Assembly: GCF_009208555.1 (NCBI RefSeq) | Contig: NZ_WFLI01000021.1 | Location: 1 to 64,000 of the forward strand | DNA length: 64,000 nt | Source of the DNA: Janthinobacterium violaceinigrum | GTDB lineage: Bacteria; Pseudomonadota; Gammaproteobacteria; Burkholderiales; Burkholderiaceae_D | Reading direction: 5' to 3' | Part shown: positions 8,715-17,098 of the stretch, piece by piece | Layout of the letters: every line of letters begins with the position of its first letter | Position numbering within the stretch: the first letter of the stretch is position 1 | Program-made: the position numbers and the translations under genes | The notes under the pieces: generated by a model | The model's input: only the letters and a program-made list of their open reading frames with translations | Told to the model about the DNA's origin: nothing | Database searches by the model: none

Positions 8715-8778
8715 CTGCCGGCGCAACGCCGGCAGCGTGGCTGGCGCCGGCCCTTGCCGCCTCCGGGCAAGGGTCGGC
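8715..8778 (+). terminator. two GC hairpins after macB-like stop
   Basis: Directly after the stop codon is a perfect 9-bp stem with a 3-base loop (8715-8723 / 8727-8735). A second stem of 8 bp (8751-8758 / 8766-8773), extendable past a G-T mismatch, follows. No T run follows either stem, so they may act as mRNA 3'-end protection or a Rho-assisted stop rather than a classical intrinsic terminator. Confidence 0.4.
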
Positions 8779-8794
8779 CGCCGGCAAAAAAAAG

Positions 8795-8822
8795 TTGCCC
8801 TGGCTCTAACACGCGGTACTAT
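8795..8822 (+). promoter_or_regulatory. possible sigma-70 promoter for binding-protein gene
   Basis: TTGCCC (8795-8800), a 16-bp spacer, then TACTAT (8817-8822), 69 bp before the start codon at 8891. It follows the hairpins that close the preceding operon, consistent with an independent transcript. Inferred from sequence match only. Confidence 0.35.
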
Positions 8823-8890
8823 CTCCCCATAATAAAAAAGCCGTGTCTTATGCCCTGGCGGGCACATACCAACCACCACAGGAGAACCCG

Positions 8891-9874
8891 ATGCAGAAAC
8901 AATCCACCTTGAAGACCGCTATCGCCGCCGCCCTCGTGCTGGCATTCGGCATGGGCGCTGCCCAGGCGCAGGAAGTCGTGCGCCTGGGGAATTTGAAATT
9001 CGCCCATTACGGCGCCGTGTCGTACATCAAGGAAATCGCGCCCAAGTGCGGCATCAAGGTCGAAGAGCATGTCTTTGCCAAGGGCCTCGACGTGATGCAG
9101 GCGATTATCGCCGGCGAGCTGGACGTGGGAGCGACGGCGTCCGAGGCGGCCATTTCCGGCCGCGCCGGCGGTGCGCCCATCTACGTGGTGGCCGGTTTTG
9201 CCAAGGGCGGCGCGCGCCTGGTGGCGGGGGCGGGACAAAAGATTGCCAGCGTCAAGGAGCTCAAGGGCAAGCGCGTGGGCGTGACGCGGGGCGGCATCCA
9301 GGAAGTGCTGCTGCTGGCCGAGCTGGCGCAGGCGGGCCTGACGTATTCCGAAACCAAGGGCAAGGATGTGCAACTGGTGTTCCTCGCCTACGCCGACTTG
9401 AACCAGGCGCTGATGGGCAAGAATATCGACGCCATGATGCAGTCGGAGCCGCAATCGTCGCAGGCGATCAACAAGGGCTTCGGCACCGAAGTCATCAAGC
9501 CGTACGACACGCCGATCGGCGAGCCCGTGCGTACCATGGTGATGACGGAAAAATTCTACAAGGAACGCCGTCCCGTGGCGGAAAAATTCATGCGCTGCTT
9601 CGTGGAAGCGACGAAAACCTTTATTGACAGCAAGGCGACGGCGGAAAAGTATGTGCGCGAAGTGGTGTTCCGCGGCCAGATCACGAAGGACGACTTCGAC
9701 GACGCGATCAGCAATTCGCCGTATTCGTATGACATCTCGCCCGAGCATATCCAGGTGACCACCGATGTGATGGTGAAAACGGGCGTGGGCCGCATGAGCA
9801 AGCCGCCCGTGGCCAGGGACTGGGTCAAGACGGACTTGCTGGAACAGGCGAAAAAGAGCCTGAATGTGAAGTAA
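8891..9874 (+). CDS. ABC-type nitrate/sulfonate/taurine-like substrate-binding protein
   Basis: A 327-aa periplasmic protein of the NrtA/SsuA/TauA (NMT1-like) fold. Start at 8891: AGGAG lies 7 bases upstream, and the in-frame ATG at 8843 lacks a site. Residues 1-26 are a signal peptide ending AQA. The body shows the usual order: ligand-pocket start LKFAHYGAVSYIKEIA, GLDVMQAIIAGELDVG, then KELKGKRVGVTRGG, and a two-lobed remainder. No permease or ATPase gene adjoins it, so it is an orphan binding protein here; the ligand cannot be told from sequence. Ends at a shared bidirectional terminator. Confidence 0.85.
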   Translation: MQKQSTLKTAIAAALVLAFGMGAAQAQEVVRLGNLKFAHYGAVSYIKEIAPKCGIKVEEHVFAKGLDVMQAIIAGELDVGATASEAAISGRAGGAPIYVVAGFAKGGARLVAGAGQKIASVKELKGKRVGVTRGGIQEVLLLAELAQAGLTYSETKGKDVQLVFLAYADLNQALMGKNIDAMMQSEPQSSQAINKGFGTEVIKPYDTPIGEPVRTMVMTEKFYKERRPVAEKFMRCFVEATKTFIDSKATAEKYVREVVFRGQITKDDFDDAISNSPYSYDISPEHIQVTTDVMVKTGVGRMSKPPVARDWVKTDLLEQAKKSLNVK

Positions 9875-9889
9875 ATCGGCCATACCATG

Positions 9890-9928
9890 AAAAAAACCTC
9901 CGCCCGGTGATGGCGCGGAGGTTTTTTC
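9890..9928. terminator. bidirectional intrinsic terminator
   Basis: An A run, an 8-bp stem (ACCTCCGC 9896-9903 / GCGGAGGT 9915-9922), then a T run. The symmetric design serves both the binding-protein gene (+) and the lipoprotein gene (-) that converge here. Confidence 0.9.
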
Positions 9929-9941
9929 ATGCCGGGCGGCC

Positions 9942-10550
9942 TTAGCGGGCGTTAAAGCCCATCCAGCCTTTTTCCGTCTGCCGGAAGCTCAGCGTGTAGA
10001 TGCGCGTCAGTTCATCGCCTTTCTTGAGCTGGCGGTTGATGATGGCACCGTAATTGTCCAGCACGATCTGGTCCGCCCACTGCAGCAGGTTTTCAAAGCG
10101 CTCGGCCGTCATTGCCGCCTGGCGGGCCAGCAGCGGCGCGGGAATCGCCTTCTTTTCCTGCTCCTGCGCCCAGAATGCGCGGAAAGCCTTGTTTTCGCCA
10201 CCCATGCCGCGCGCCATCAGGCCCAGGCCCATGGTCATGCCGGCGGAACTGTCCGTCTTTGCCTGCGCTTCGAGCTTGTCGGCCACGTCGGCCAGCAATT
10301 CCAGGTAGCCCACCTTGGCGCGCAGGATGGCAGAGCCCTTGATGTCGTATTGCTGTTCGTTCTCTTTCCAGCCGTTCAGCTTTTCCAGCTTGGCGATGTC
10401 GAAGTAATCCTTGTACAGGTCGTAGTTCTGGATAGACGTACGGAAATATTCCTCGTAGGTGGACTGGGAAGGCGCATCTTTCATGCAGCCGCTCAGCAAG
10501 GTGCAGGCGGCAAGCAGGAGGCAGGTCCAGGACAATTTTGGAAAAGACAT
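9942..10550 (-). CDS. putative lipoprotein of unknown function
   Basis: A 202-aa protein whose first 22 residues form a lipoprotein signal with lipobox LLSGC, so it is probably membrane-anchored through Cys at about position 21. I start at 10550 (ATG reading MSFPKLSW); a longer frame to 10715 adds a non-signal extension. The mature part is mostly helical, with glutamine/lysine-rich segments and one Gly/Met-rich stretch (GMTMGLGLMARGMGG) in the middle that could be a hydrophobic turn. No family recognised. Confidence 0.75.
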   Translation of the reverse strand: MSFPKLSWTCLLLAACTLLSGCMKDAPSQSTYEEYFRTSIQNYDLYKDYFDIAKLEKLNGWKENEQQYDIKGSAILRAKVGYLELLADVADKLEAQAKTDSSAGMTMGLGLMARGMGGENKAFRAFWAQEQEKKAIPAPLLARQAAMTAERFENLLQWADQIVLDNYGAIINRQLKKGDELTRIYTLSFRQTEKGWMGFNAR

Positions 10551-10768
10551 GGTGGCGGTGGCGTAAGGGTGGATAAATGTTGCTATGTGGACATAATTAT
10601 AGGACTGGCTAATCAGGATGGCAACGTGGCTGCGGCGCGGTAAAGCGGTGCCGGCGGAAAGATTGCCGAAATCTTGAGGGTGCGCCACCCCGTCGCGCCT
10701 CAGGCGCGATATCATGGCAGGCTTGCAGCATGGGCTGGCGGTGGAATGCCCGTCACCCGGGCTGTCGC

Positions 10769-10798
10769 TTGAATCGCGCTTGTCGGCTATGGTGTAAA
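10769..10798 (+). promoter_or_regulatory. candidate extended -10 promoter for ccsA-like gene
   Basis: TTGAAT (10769-10774), an 18-bp spacer, then TGTAAA (10793-10798) preceded by TG-G (10790-10792), an extended -10. Expected transcription start near 10805, only about two bases before the ATG at 10807, which has no ribosome site. Suggests an almost leaderless mRNA. Confidence 0.4.
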
Positions 10799-10806
10799 CT
10801 TAAACT

Positions 10807-11610
10807 ATGCAGATCTATTTCTTTTTCCTCGCCGCCCTGTTGTATGCGGCGTGCGCGGTGCTTCCCTCGTCCCGTGCCCGGCTCATTGCCGGCCTGACCG
10901 GCGTTGCCTGGCTGGCGCATGCCGCCACCCTGTGGTTCGACCTGATGGCGCCGGGCACCCTGCGTTTCGGTTTTTCCGCCATGCTGTCGGCCGCGCTGTG
11001 GGTCTCGGTGGGCGCCTACTGGATAGAGAACCGCAATTTCAGCCTGGACGGACTGCGCCGCATGGTCATGCCCAGTGCCGTCATCGCCATCGGCTTGGCC
11101 TGGGCCTTTCCTGGCAGCCAGGTCAACATGGAAGGCAAGTCCGCCGTCTTCGGCTGGCATATCGCCGTGGCCGTGCTGGCCTACAGCACCTTGACGATTG
11201 CCGCCTTTCACGCCGTGCTGATGGCGCTGCAGGAATCGCGTCTGCATACGCGCAGCGAAAGCCGCGGCTTCATCGGCAGCGCGCTCGATCAGCTGCCGGC
11301 CCTGCTGACGATGGAAAAATTGCTGTTCCGCATGATCGGCCTGGGTTTCATCCTGCTCAGCCTGACCGTGCTGTCGGGCATCGTCTTTTCCGAGCAATTA
11401 TTTGGCAAGGCGCTCAACTGGGACCACAAGTCCGTGTTTACCATGCTGTCGTGGCTGTTGTTTGCCGCCCTGCTGGCAGGCCGCCGTTTTCGCGGCTGGC
11501 GCGGCAAGACGGCCCTGAGCTTTACCCTGGCCGGTTTCGCCACCTTGTTGCTGGCCTATGTCGGCAGCCGTTTTGTACTGGAAGTGGTTTTACACCGAGG
11601 ATTCGCATGA
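10807..11610 (+). CDS. YpjD/CcsA-like inner-membrane protein
   Basis: A 267-aa polytopic protein with about eight predicted membrane helices, belonging to the cytochrome c assembly (CcsA/HemX/YpjD) family. Conserved histidines lie at helix edges (FGWHIAVAVLAYS near 117; NWDHKSVFTM near 205), the arrangement used for heme handling in CcsA proteins; the YpjD branch itself is of unproven function and has been linked to membrane protein or metal homeostasis. Followed without gap by a PP0621-family gene, a common pairing in proteobacteria. No ribosome site precedes the ATG. Confidence 0.85.
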   Translation: MQIYFFFLAALLYAACAVLPSSRARLIAGLTGVAWLAHAATLWFDLMAPGTLRFGFSAMLSAALWVSVGAYWIENRNFSLDGLRRMVMPSAVIAIGLAWAFPGSQVNMEGKSAVFGWHIAVAVLAYSTLTIAAFHAVLMALQESRLHTRSESRGFIGSALDQLPALLTMEKLLFRMIGLGFILLSLTVLSGIVFSEQLFGKALNWDHKSVFTMLSWLLFAALLAGRRFRGWRGKTALSFTLAGFATLLLAYVGSRFVLEVVLHRGFA

Positions 11611-11870
11611 CACGTGTTTTATTCTGGCTGGCGCTGGTGTTTCTGGTGCTGTTTGCTATCCGCAGCAAGATCCGTGGCATGCAGCAGCGCGCCCGCGCGC
11701 AGCAGCAACAGCAGCGGCCGAACCCGTTTACGCCGCCGGGCCGGCCGCAGGAATTGCCCGATGCCGAGCTGATGCTGTGCTGCGCCCATTGCGGCGTGTA
11801 CTACCCGGCTTCCGAAAACGTGCAGGCCAAGGGCCACGATTATTGCAGCCACGCGCACGCCACGCTGTAA
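11607..11870 (+). CDS. PP0621 family protein
   Basis: An 87-aa protein: an N-terminal membrane helix (residues 3-18), a Gln/Arg/Pro-rich linker, then a Cys/His cluster (LCCAHCGVYYPAS ... HDYCSHAHA) that looks like a small zinc-binding knuckle. ATG overlaps the upstream stop by 4 bases (ATGA). The family is conserved next to ypjD/ccsA and pilS/pilR genes; its role is unknown. Confidence 0.8.
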   Translation: MTRVLFWLALVFLVLFAIRSKIRGMQQRARAQQQQQRPNPFTPPGRPQELPDAELMLCCAHCGVYYPASENVQAKGHDYCSHAHATL

Positions 11871-11984
11871 GGGCCGGCCCGCGCCCCGTTGCTCATCCGT
11901 ATCGTAAGATCCCCCGGCAGCAGTCCGGCGTAGCATCTGCAGCAGGCGGTTCGCCACCGCCATTGCAGAAAGGCGCGTTTCCCC

Positions 11985-13055
11985 ATGTCCAGTCCCCGCC
12001 CGCATACCGTGACCGCCGCCGGCATGGCGCCGGCGCCGCAACTGAGCGGCAACTCGCTGCCCATGCAGGCGCTGCGCGCGCAGATCGGCCGCATCGCCCG
12101 CTGCGGCGCGCCCGTGGCGATCCGCGGCGAATCGGGCACGGGCAAGGAATTGGCGGCGCGCGCCATCCATGCGCAGGGCGCGCGTGCCAGCTTCCCGTTT
12201 ATTGCCGTCAACTGCGGCGCCATTCCCGAAGCGCTGATGGAAGCCGAATTCTTCGGCTGCCGGCCCGGCGCCTACACGGGCGCGCGGCACGAGCGCCAGG
12301 GATTGTTCCAGGCGGCCCACGGCGGCAGCCTGCTGCTCGACGAAGTCGACGATCTGCCGCTGGCCATGCAGGTGAAGCTGTTGCGCGTGCTGCAGGAGCG
12401 CCGCGTGCGCAAGCTGGGCGGGAGTGCGGACGAAGCCGTCGACGTGCGCATCCTGTGCGCCAGCCAGCATGGCCTGGCGCGCGGCGTGGCCGCCGGTACG
12501 TTTCGCCAGGATCTGTTTTACCGCCTCAACGTGATCGAGCTGGCGCTGCCGCCGCTGCGCGAGCGGCGCGGCGATCTGCAGGTATTATGTGAGGTAATCC
12601 TCGCGCGCCTGGCCCCGGGCCAGGCCGTGAGCCTGGCGCCGCCCGTGCTGGCGGCGCTGGCCGCATATGCGTTTCCCGGCAATGTGCGCGAGCTGGAGAA
12701 CGTGCTGGAGCGGGCGCTGGCCTTTGCCGACGGTGGCGTGATCGCGCTCGACGGGCTGGCCTTGCCGTCCGTAGCGGGCAGCATGCCGCTGCGGGCGCTG
12801 CCGCCGCCGGGCGTGCCGGAACGGCAAGCGTGCCTGCCCGGCATGGCGCTGCGGGGCGTGGCCCCGGTCTTGCCGCTGGAGATGTATTTGCGCCAGGCCG
12901 AGCGCGACATGATCATGCGGGCGCTGGTGCAGGCGCGCTACCACCGCGCACGGGCGGCGCGCCAGCTGGGGCTCAGCGTGCGCCAGTTGCGTTACCGCAT
13001 GCAGAAACTGACGATACAGGAACCGCTACTTGATGAGCGCATGGACGATAGATGA
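11985..13055 (+). CDS. PilR-like sigma-54 activator lacking a receiver domain
   Basis: A 356-aa bacterial enhancer-binding protein. Only about 20 residues precede the AAA+ domain (about 22-255), which has Walker A GESGTGKE, the sigma-54 contact loop as GAYTGA instead of GAFTGA, and Walker B LLLDEVDD. It continues like PilR (QVKLLRVLQERRVRKLGG; FRQDLFYRLNVIEL). A Gly/Pro-rich linker leads to a C-terminal Fis-type helix-turn-helix (about 295-342). PilR proteins normally have an N-terminal receiver phosphorylated by PilS; here no receiver and no pilS gene is found between PP0621 and ampD, where they usually sit. It may be constitutively active or controlled by another protein, as PspF is. Confidence 0.88.
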   Translation: MSSPRPHTVTAAGMAPAPQLSGNSLPMQALRAQIGRIARCGAPVAIRGESGTGKELAARAIHAQGARASFPFIAVNCGAIPEALMEAEFFGCRPGAYTGARHERQGLFQAAHGGSLLLDEVDDLPLAMQVKLLRVLQERRVRKLGGSADEAVDVRILCASQHGLARGVAAGTFRQDLFYRLNVIELALPPLRERRGDLQVLCEVILARLAPGQAVSLAPPVLAALAAYAFPGNVRELENVLERALAFADGGVIALDGLALPSVAGSMPLRALPPPGVPERQACLPGMALRGVAPVLPLEMYLRQAERDMIMRALVQARYHRARAARQLGLSVRQLRYRMQKLTIQEPLLDERMDDR

Positions 13056-13644
13056 CGACGGCTGGTGCGACGGTGCGCTGCGCTATGACTCGCCGCACCA
13101 CGATGCGCGCCCGGACGGCATGCAAGTCGATTTGCTGGTGATCCATAACATCAGCTTGCCGGGCGGCCACTTCGGCGGACCGCATGTGTCGGACTTGTTT
13201 ACGGGCCGGGTAGACTATAATGCCGATCCTTCTTTCGCCGACCTGCGTGGCTTGCAGGTGTCGGCGCACTTTTTTGTGCGGCGCGATGGTGCGCTGTTGC
13301 AATATGTTTCTACTGATCAACGTGCCTGGCATGCCGGCGCGTCCATGTTCGAAGGACGCCCGCAGTGCAATGGCTATTCCATCGGTATCGAAATGGAAGG
13401 CACGGACGACGTGCCTTTCCAGCCGCGGCAATACCATGTCCTGGCGGCGCTGACGGCGGCGCTGGTGACGCGCTACGGGCTGACGCAGGTGCGGGGCCAC
13501 GAGCATATTGCGCCGGGGCGGAAGACGGATCCGGGGCCGTTTTTTGACTGGCATTTTTATCAAAAATGCTGGCTGGAAACGCTTCACAGGCAAGCTGCGT
13601 TAGCGCTTACTTCGCGGGGATTGGGCTTTCCATCCATGCCCTGA
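13033..13644 (+). CDS. ampD: 1,6-anhydro-N-acetylmuramyl-L-alanine amidase AmpD
   Basis: Cytoplasmic zinc amidase that cleaves the stem peptide from 1,6-anhydro-muropeptides during peptidoglycan recycling; loss in other bacteria raises AmpC beta-lactamase. 203 aa. Zinc ligands are present in the family spacing: H38 (VIHNIS), H158 (GHEH) and D166 (KTDPG), with E120 and K164 as catalytic residues. I use ATG 13033, one codon after an in-frame TTG; it overlaps the 3' end of the sigma-54 activator by 23 bases. Confidence 0.95.
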   Translation: MSAWTIDDDGWCDGALRYDSPHHDARPDGMQVDLLVIHNISLPGGHFGGPHVSDLFTGRVDYNADPSFADLRGLQVSAHFFVRRDGALLQYVSTDQRAWHAGASMFEGRPQCNGYSIGIEMEGTDDVPFQPRQYHVLAALTAALVTRYGLTQVRGHEHIAPGRKTDPGPFFDWHFYQKCWLETLHRQAALALTSRGLGFPSMP

Positions 13645-13706
13645 AAAGTCAACCGAAATCGTATATGAAAACACAAAAAATTACGCCGACGGATGCCGGA
13701 AAACTA

Positions 13707-13735
13707 TTGCATCGCCTTTCGATGGGCACTACAAT
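13707..13735 (+). promoter_or_regulatory. nrdAB promoter
   Basis: TTGCAT (13707-13712), exactly 17 bp, then TACAAT (13730-13735), within the 384-bp gap between ampD and nrdA. The -10 lies inside the first NrdR-like box, so repressor binding would block RNA polymerase. The rest of the gap up to 14028 is a leader of nearly 290 bases in which I see no further gene or terminator. Confidence 0.65.
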
Positions 13736-13741
13736 TAGTGC
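13726..13741 (+). promoter_or_regulatory. NrdR-like box 1
   Basis: The 16-mer GCACTACAATTAGTGC is an imperfect palindrome matching the NrdR consensus (ACACTATATATAGTGT) at 11 of 16 positions, including CACTA and TAGTG arms. It overlaps the promoter -10. NrdR is the ATP/dATP-sensing repressor of ribonucleotide reductase genes; its own gene is not in the window. Confidence 0.7.
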
Positions 13742-13756
13742 AGAACTTGAACTTAG

Positions 13757-13772
13757 TGACTATATGTAGTGC
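13757..13772 (+). promoter_or_regulatory. NrdR-like box 2
   Basis: The 16-mer TGACTATATGTAGTGC matches the NrdR consensus at 12 of 16 positions. It lies 31 bp (three helical turns) downstream of box 1, the spacing reported as typical for paired NrdR boxes, and just after the predicted transcription start. Confidence 0.7.
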
Positions 13773-14028
13773 CATCACAGACGTTTTCAGAATTATTACC
13801 AAAGCTACCCTGTTTGTTGATATGACAACGGGAACTGGCGGTTCATCACCCTTGATCGCATTTCGCGCCAGCCGGACAAGACAGGTTGGTCGCATGATTT
13901 CTGACTGTGCATTATTTACTATTTGGCAATAAAATTACCTGAAGAAACCCAGACCATCGGGCGTTCTATTCAACAACACACGCGGCAGCAAAACTGCAGG
14001 CTGACTTTAGCTGACAACGGGAGCTTCA

Positions 14029-16980
14029 ATGCAATCACCACAAGATATTTCCATCCATCCAACGCCAGTATCGCCAGCGCCAGGCGCGGCCAACAGCGTG
14101 GCGAGTACGGGCGCGGCATTGGGCGACTATCGCATCATCCGCCGCAACGGCGCGGTGGTGGCATTTGAGCCTTCGAAGATCGCCATCGCCATGACCAAGG
14201 CGTTTTTGGCCGTTAACGGCGGCCAGGGCGCCGCTTCGGCACGCATCCGCGAACTGGTGGAACAATTGACCGACGGCGTCGTCGCGGCGCTGGTGCGCCG
14301 CCACCCGGGCGGCGGCACCTTCCATATCGAAGACGTGCAAGACCAGGTGGAACTGTCGCTGATGCGTTCGGGCGAGCACGACGTGGCGCGTGCCTACGTG
14401 CTGTACCGTGCCAAGCACATGGAAGAGCGCCGTTTGCAGAAGGAAGCGCAGGGCGCTTCCGCACAAGTTTCCGCACCGCAATTGAACGTGACGGACAACG
14501 GCGTGCGCCGTCTGCTGGACATGCAGGAAGTGCGCGACCTGATCAACGCCGCCTGCGCCGGCCTGGAAAAGCACGTCGATGCCGACGCCATCCTGGCTGA
14601 AACGGTGAAAAACCTGTACGACGGCGTGCCCGTCGAAGAGCTGCACAAGTCGGCCATCCTGGCAGCGCGCGCGCTGATGGAAAAAGACCCGGCCTACAGC
14701 CAGGTCACGGCCCGCATCCTGCTGCACACGGTGCGCAAGGAAGTGTTCGGCAAGGAAGTGCCGCAAGCGGCCGCTGCCGCCGAATACCTGACGTACTTCC
14801 CGCAATACATCGCCAAGGGCATCGCCGCCGAGCTGCTGAACCCGGTACTGGCCAGCTTCGACCTGGAACGCCTGGCCAAAGCCATCGTGGCCGACCGCGA
14901 CTTGCAATTCGGCTACATCGGCCTGCAAACCCTGTATGACCGCTACTTCCTGCACATCCAGGACGTGCGCATCGAAATGCCGCAGGCGTTCTACATGCGC
15001 GTGGCCATGGGCCTGGCGCTGAACGAAGCGGACCGCGAAGCGCGCGCCATCGAGTTCTACAGCCTGCTGTCCTCGTTCGACTTCATGAGCTCGACCCCGA
15101 CCCTGTTCAACTCGGGCACCCTGCGCTCGCAGCTGTCGTCGTGCTATCTGAGCACCGTGTCGGACGACCTGGAAGGCATCTACGACGCCATCAAGGACAA
15201 CGCGCTGCTGGCCAAGTTCGCCGGCGGCCTGGGCAACGACTGGACGCCAGTGCGCGCCTTGGGCGCCCACATCAAGGGCACCAACGGCAAGTCGCAAGGC
15301 GTGGTGCCGTTCCTGAAGGTCGTCAACGACACGGCCGTGGCAGTCAACCAGGGCGGCAAGCGCAAGGGCGCCGTCTGCGCCTACCTGGAAACCTGGCACA
15401 TGGACATCGAGGAATTCCTCGACCTGCGCAAGAACACGGGCGACGACCGCCGCCGCACGCACGACATGAACACGGCGAACTGGATTCCCGACATGTTCAT
15501 GAAGCGCGTCATGGAAAAAGGCGAGTGGACCCTGTTCTCGCCGTCGGACACGCCAGACCTGCACGACAAGGTCGGCAAGGCCTTTGAACAGGCTTACCTG
15601 GGCTACGAAGCCAAGGCCGCCGCCGGCGAAATCCGCGTCTTCAAGAAGGTCCAGGCGCTGGACCTGTGGCGCAAGATGCTGTCGATGCTGTTTGAAACGG
15701 GCCACCCATGGATCACGTTCAAGGACCCTTGCAACATCCGCAGCCCGCAGTCGCACGTCGGCGTCGTCCACAGCTCGAACCTGTGCACGGAAATCACGCT
15801 GAACACCAGCAGCGATGAAATCGCCGTCTGCAACCTCGGTTCCGTGAACATGCCGGCGCACATGAAGGAAGGCAAGCTCGATCACATCAAGCTGGCCAAG
15901 ACCATCCGCACCGCCATGCGCATGCTCGACAACGTCATCGACATCAATTACTACGCCGTCGACAAGGCGCGCAATTCGAACATGCGCCACCGTCCCGTCG
16001 GCATGGGCGTGATGGGCTTCCAGGATTGCCTGCACATGATGCGCATCCCGTTCGCCTCGGACGCCGCCGTGTCGTTTGCCGACACCTCGATGGAAGCCGT
16101 CTGCTACTACGCCTACCTGGCGTCGACGGAACTGGCCGAAGAGCGCGGCCGCTATGAATCGTACGCCGGTTCGCTGTGGGACCGCGGCATCCTGCCACAG
16201 GACTCGGTCAAACTGCTGGCTGAAGAGCGCGGCGGCTACCTGGAAGTCGATTCCTCGTCGGCCATGGACTGGACCCCGGTGCGCGAACGCATCGCCAAGT
16301 TCGGCATGCGCAACTCGAATTGCGTGGCGATTGCCCCGACGGCGACGATTTCGAACATCATCGGCGTCTCGGCCTGTATCGAACCGACGTTCCAGAACCT
16401 GTACGTGAAATCGAACCTGTCGGGCGAATTCACCGAGATCAACGGCTACCTGGTGCGCGACCTGAAGGCGCGCGACCTGTGGGATGAAGTCATGATCTCG
16501 GACCTGAAGTACTTCGACGGCTCGCTGGTGAAGATCGACCGCATCCCGCAAGACCTGCGCGATATCTACGCCACGGCCTTCGAAGTGTCGCCAAGCTGGC
16601 TGGTGGAAGCGGCTTCGCGTCGCCAGAAGTGGATCGACCAGGCCCAGTCGCTGAACATCTACATGGCCGGCGCTTCGGGCAAGAAACTGGACGAAACCTA
16701 CAAGCTGGCATGGCTGCGTGGCCTGAAAACCACCTACTACCTGCGTACCATCGCCGCCACCCACATGGAGAAATCGACCTCCAAGACGGGCGCCCTGAAC
16801 GCCGTGGCAGTCGATGGCGGCATGTCGGCCAGCGCGCACAGCGCAGCGGCAGCTGCCGCAGTGGCAGCCGCTCCGGCGGTGGCACCGGTCGTGGCAGCGG
16901 CAGCGGACGACGCCGATGGCGAAGCCTGCTACCTGCGTCCGGGCGACGATGGTTTCGAGGAATGCGAAGCCTGCCAGTAA
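14029..16980 (+). CDS. nrdA: ribonucleoside-diphosphate reductase alpha subunit (class Ia)
   Basis: Large subunit that reduces NDPs to dNDPs aerobically with NrdB. 983 aa; GGGAG precedes the ATG. An ATP-cone allosteric domain occupies about residues 33-127 (RRNGAVVAFEPSKIAIAMTK), followed by a long N-terminal region and the ten-stranded barrel. Catalytic residues fit: C372 (SSCYLST), N584/C586/E588 (NLCTE), C601 (VCNLGS), and the YYLRT tyrosine pair used in radical transfer. The C-terminal swinging cysteine pair is C979-x2-C982. Between barrel and tail lies an unusual Ala/Val-rich linker (about 933-962). Transcribed with nrdB from the NrdR-type promoter. Confidence 0.97.
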   Translation: MQSPQDISIHPTPVSPAPGAANSVASTGAALGDYRIIRRNGAVVAFEPSKIAIAMTKAFLAVNGGQGAASARIRELVEQLTDGVVAALVRRHPGGGTFHIEDVQDQVELSLMRSGEHDVARAYVLYRAKHMEERRLQKEAQGASAQVSAPQLNVTDNGVRRLLDMQEVRDLINAACAGLEKHVDADAILAETVKNLYDGVPVEELHKSAILAARALMEKDPAYSQVTARILLHTVRKEVFGKEVPQAAAAAEYLTYFPQYIAKGIAAELLNPVLASFDLERLAKAIVADRDLQFGYIGLQTLYDRYFLHIQDVRIEMPQAFYMRVAMGLALNEADREARAIEFYSLLSSFDFMSSTPTLFNSGTLRSQLSSCYLSTVSDDLEGIYDAIKDNALLAKFAGGLGNDWTPVRALGAHIKGTNGKSQGVVPFLKVVNDTAVAVNQGGKRKGAVCAYLETWHMDIEEFLDLRKNTGDDRRRTHDMNTANWIPDMFMKRVMEKGEWTLFSPSDTPDLHDKVGKAFEQAYLGYEAKAAAGEIRVFKKVQALDLWRKMLSMLFETGHPWITFKDPCNIRSPQSHVGVVHSSNLCTEITLNTSSDEIAVCNLGSVNMPAHMKEGKLDHIKLAKTIRTAMRMLDNVIDINYYAVDKARNSNMRHRPVGMGVMGFQDCLHMMRIPFASDAAVSFADTSMEAVCYYAYLASTELAEERGRYESYAGSLWDRGILPQDSVKLLAEERGGYLEVDSSSAMDWTPVRERIAKFGMRNSNCVAIAPTATISNIIGVSACIEPTFQNLYVKSNLSGEFTEINGYLVRDLKARDLWDEVMISDLKYFDGSLVKIDRIPQDLRDIYATAFEVSPSWLVEAASRRQKWIDQAQSLNIYMAGASGKKLDETYKLAWLRGLKTTYYLRTIAATHMEKSTSKTGALNAVAVDGGMSASAHSAAAAAAVAAAPAVAPVVAAAADDADGEACYLRPGDDGFEECEACQ

Positions 16981-16992
16981 GATTTTAGTTGT

Positions 16993-17013
16993 CAGCCCGG
17001 CACGGCCGGGCTG
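16993..17013 (+). other. nrdA-nrdB intergenic hairpin
   Basis: A perfect 9-bp stem with a 3-base loop (CAGCCCGGC / GCCGGGCTG) 12 bases after the nrdA stop. No T run follows, so it is probably not a full terminator; it may protect the nrdA 3' end or set the alpha:beta ratio. Confidence 0.6.
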
Positions 17014-17098
17014 ATTCAATGTTGTCAATGTCTGCATTGTCCGATTGAACGGACCTGTTGCGGATCGCCGGCTCGCCGGCATGGAAAGGAAGAAGAAT

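Noticed and set aside
13566..13932. Short + strand frames between ampD and nrdA
   Set aside because: They overlap the promoter and NrdR boxes and lack ribosome sites.
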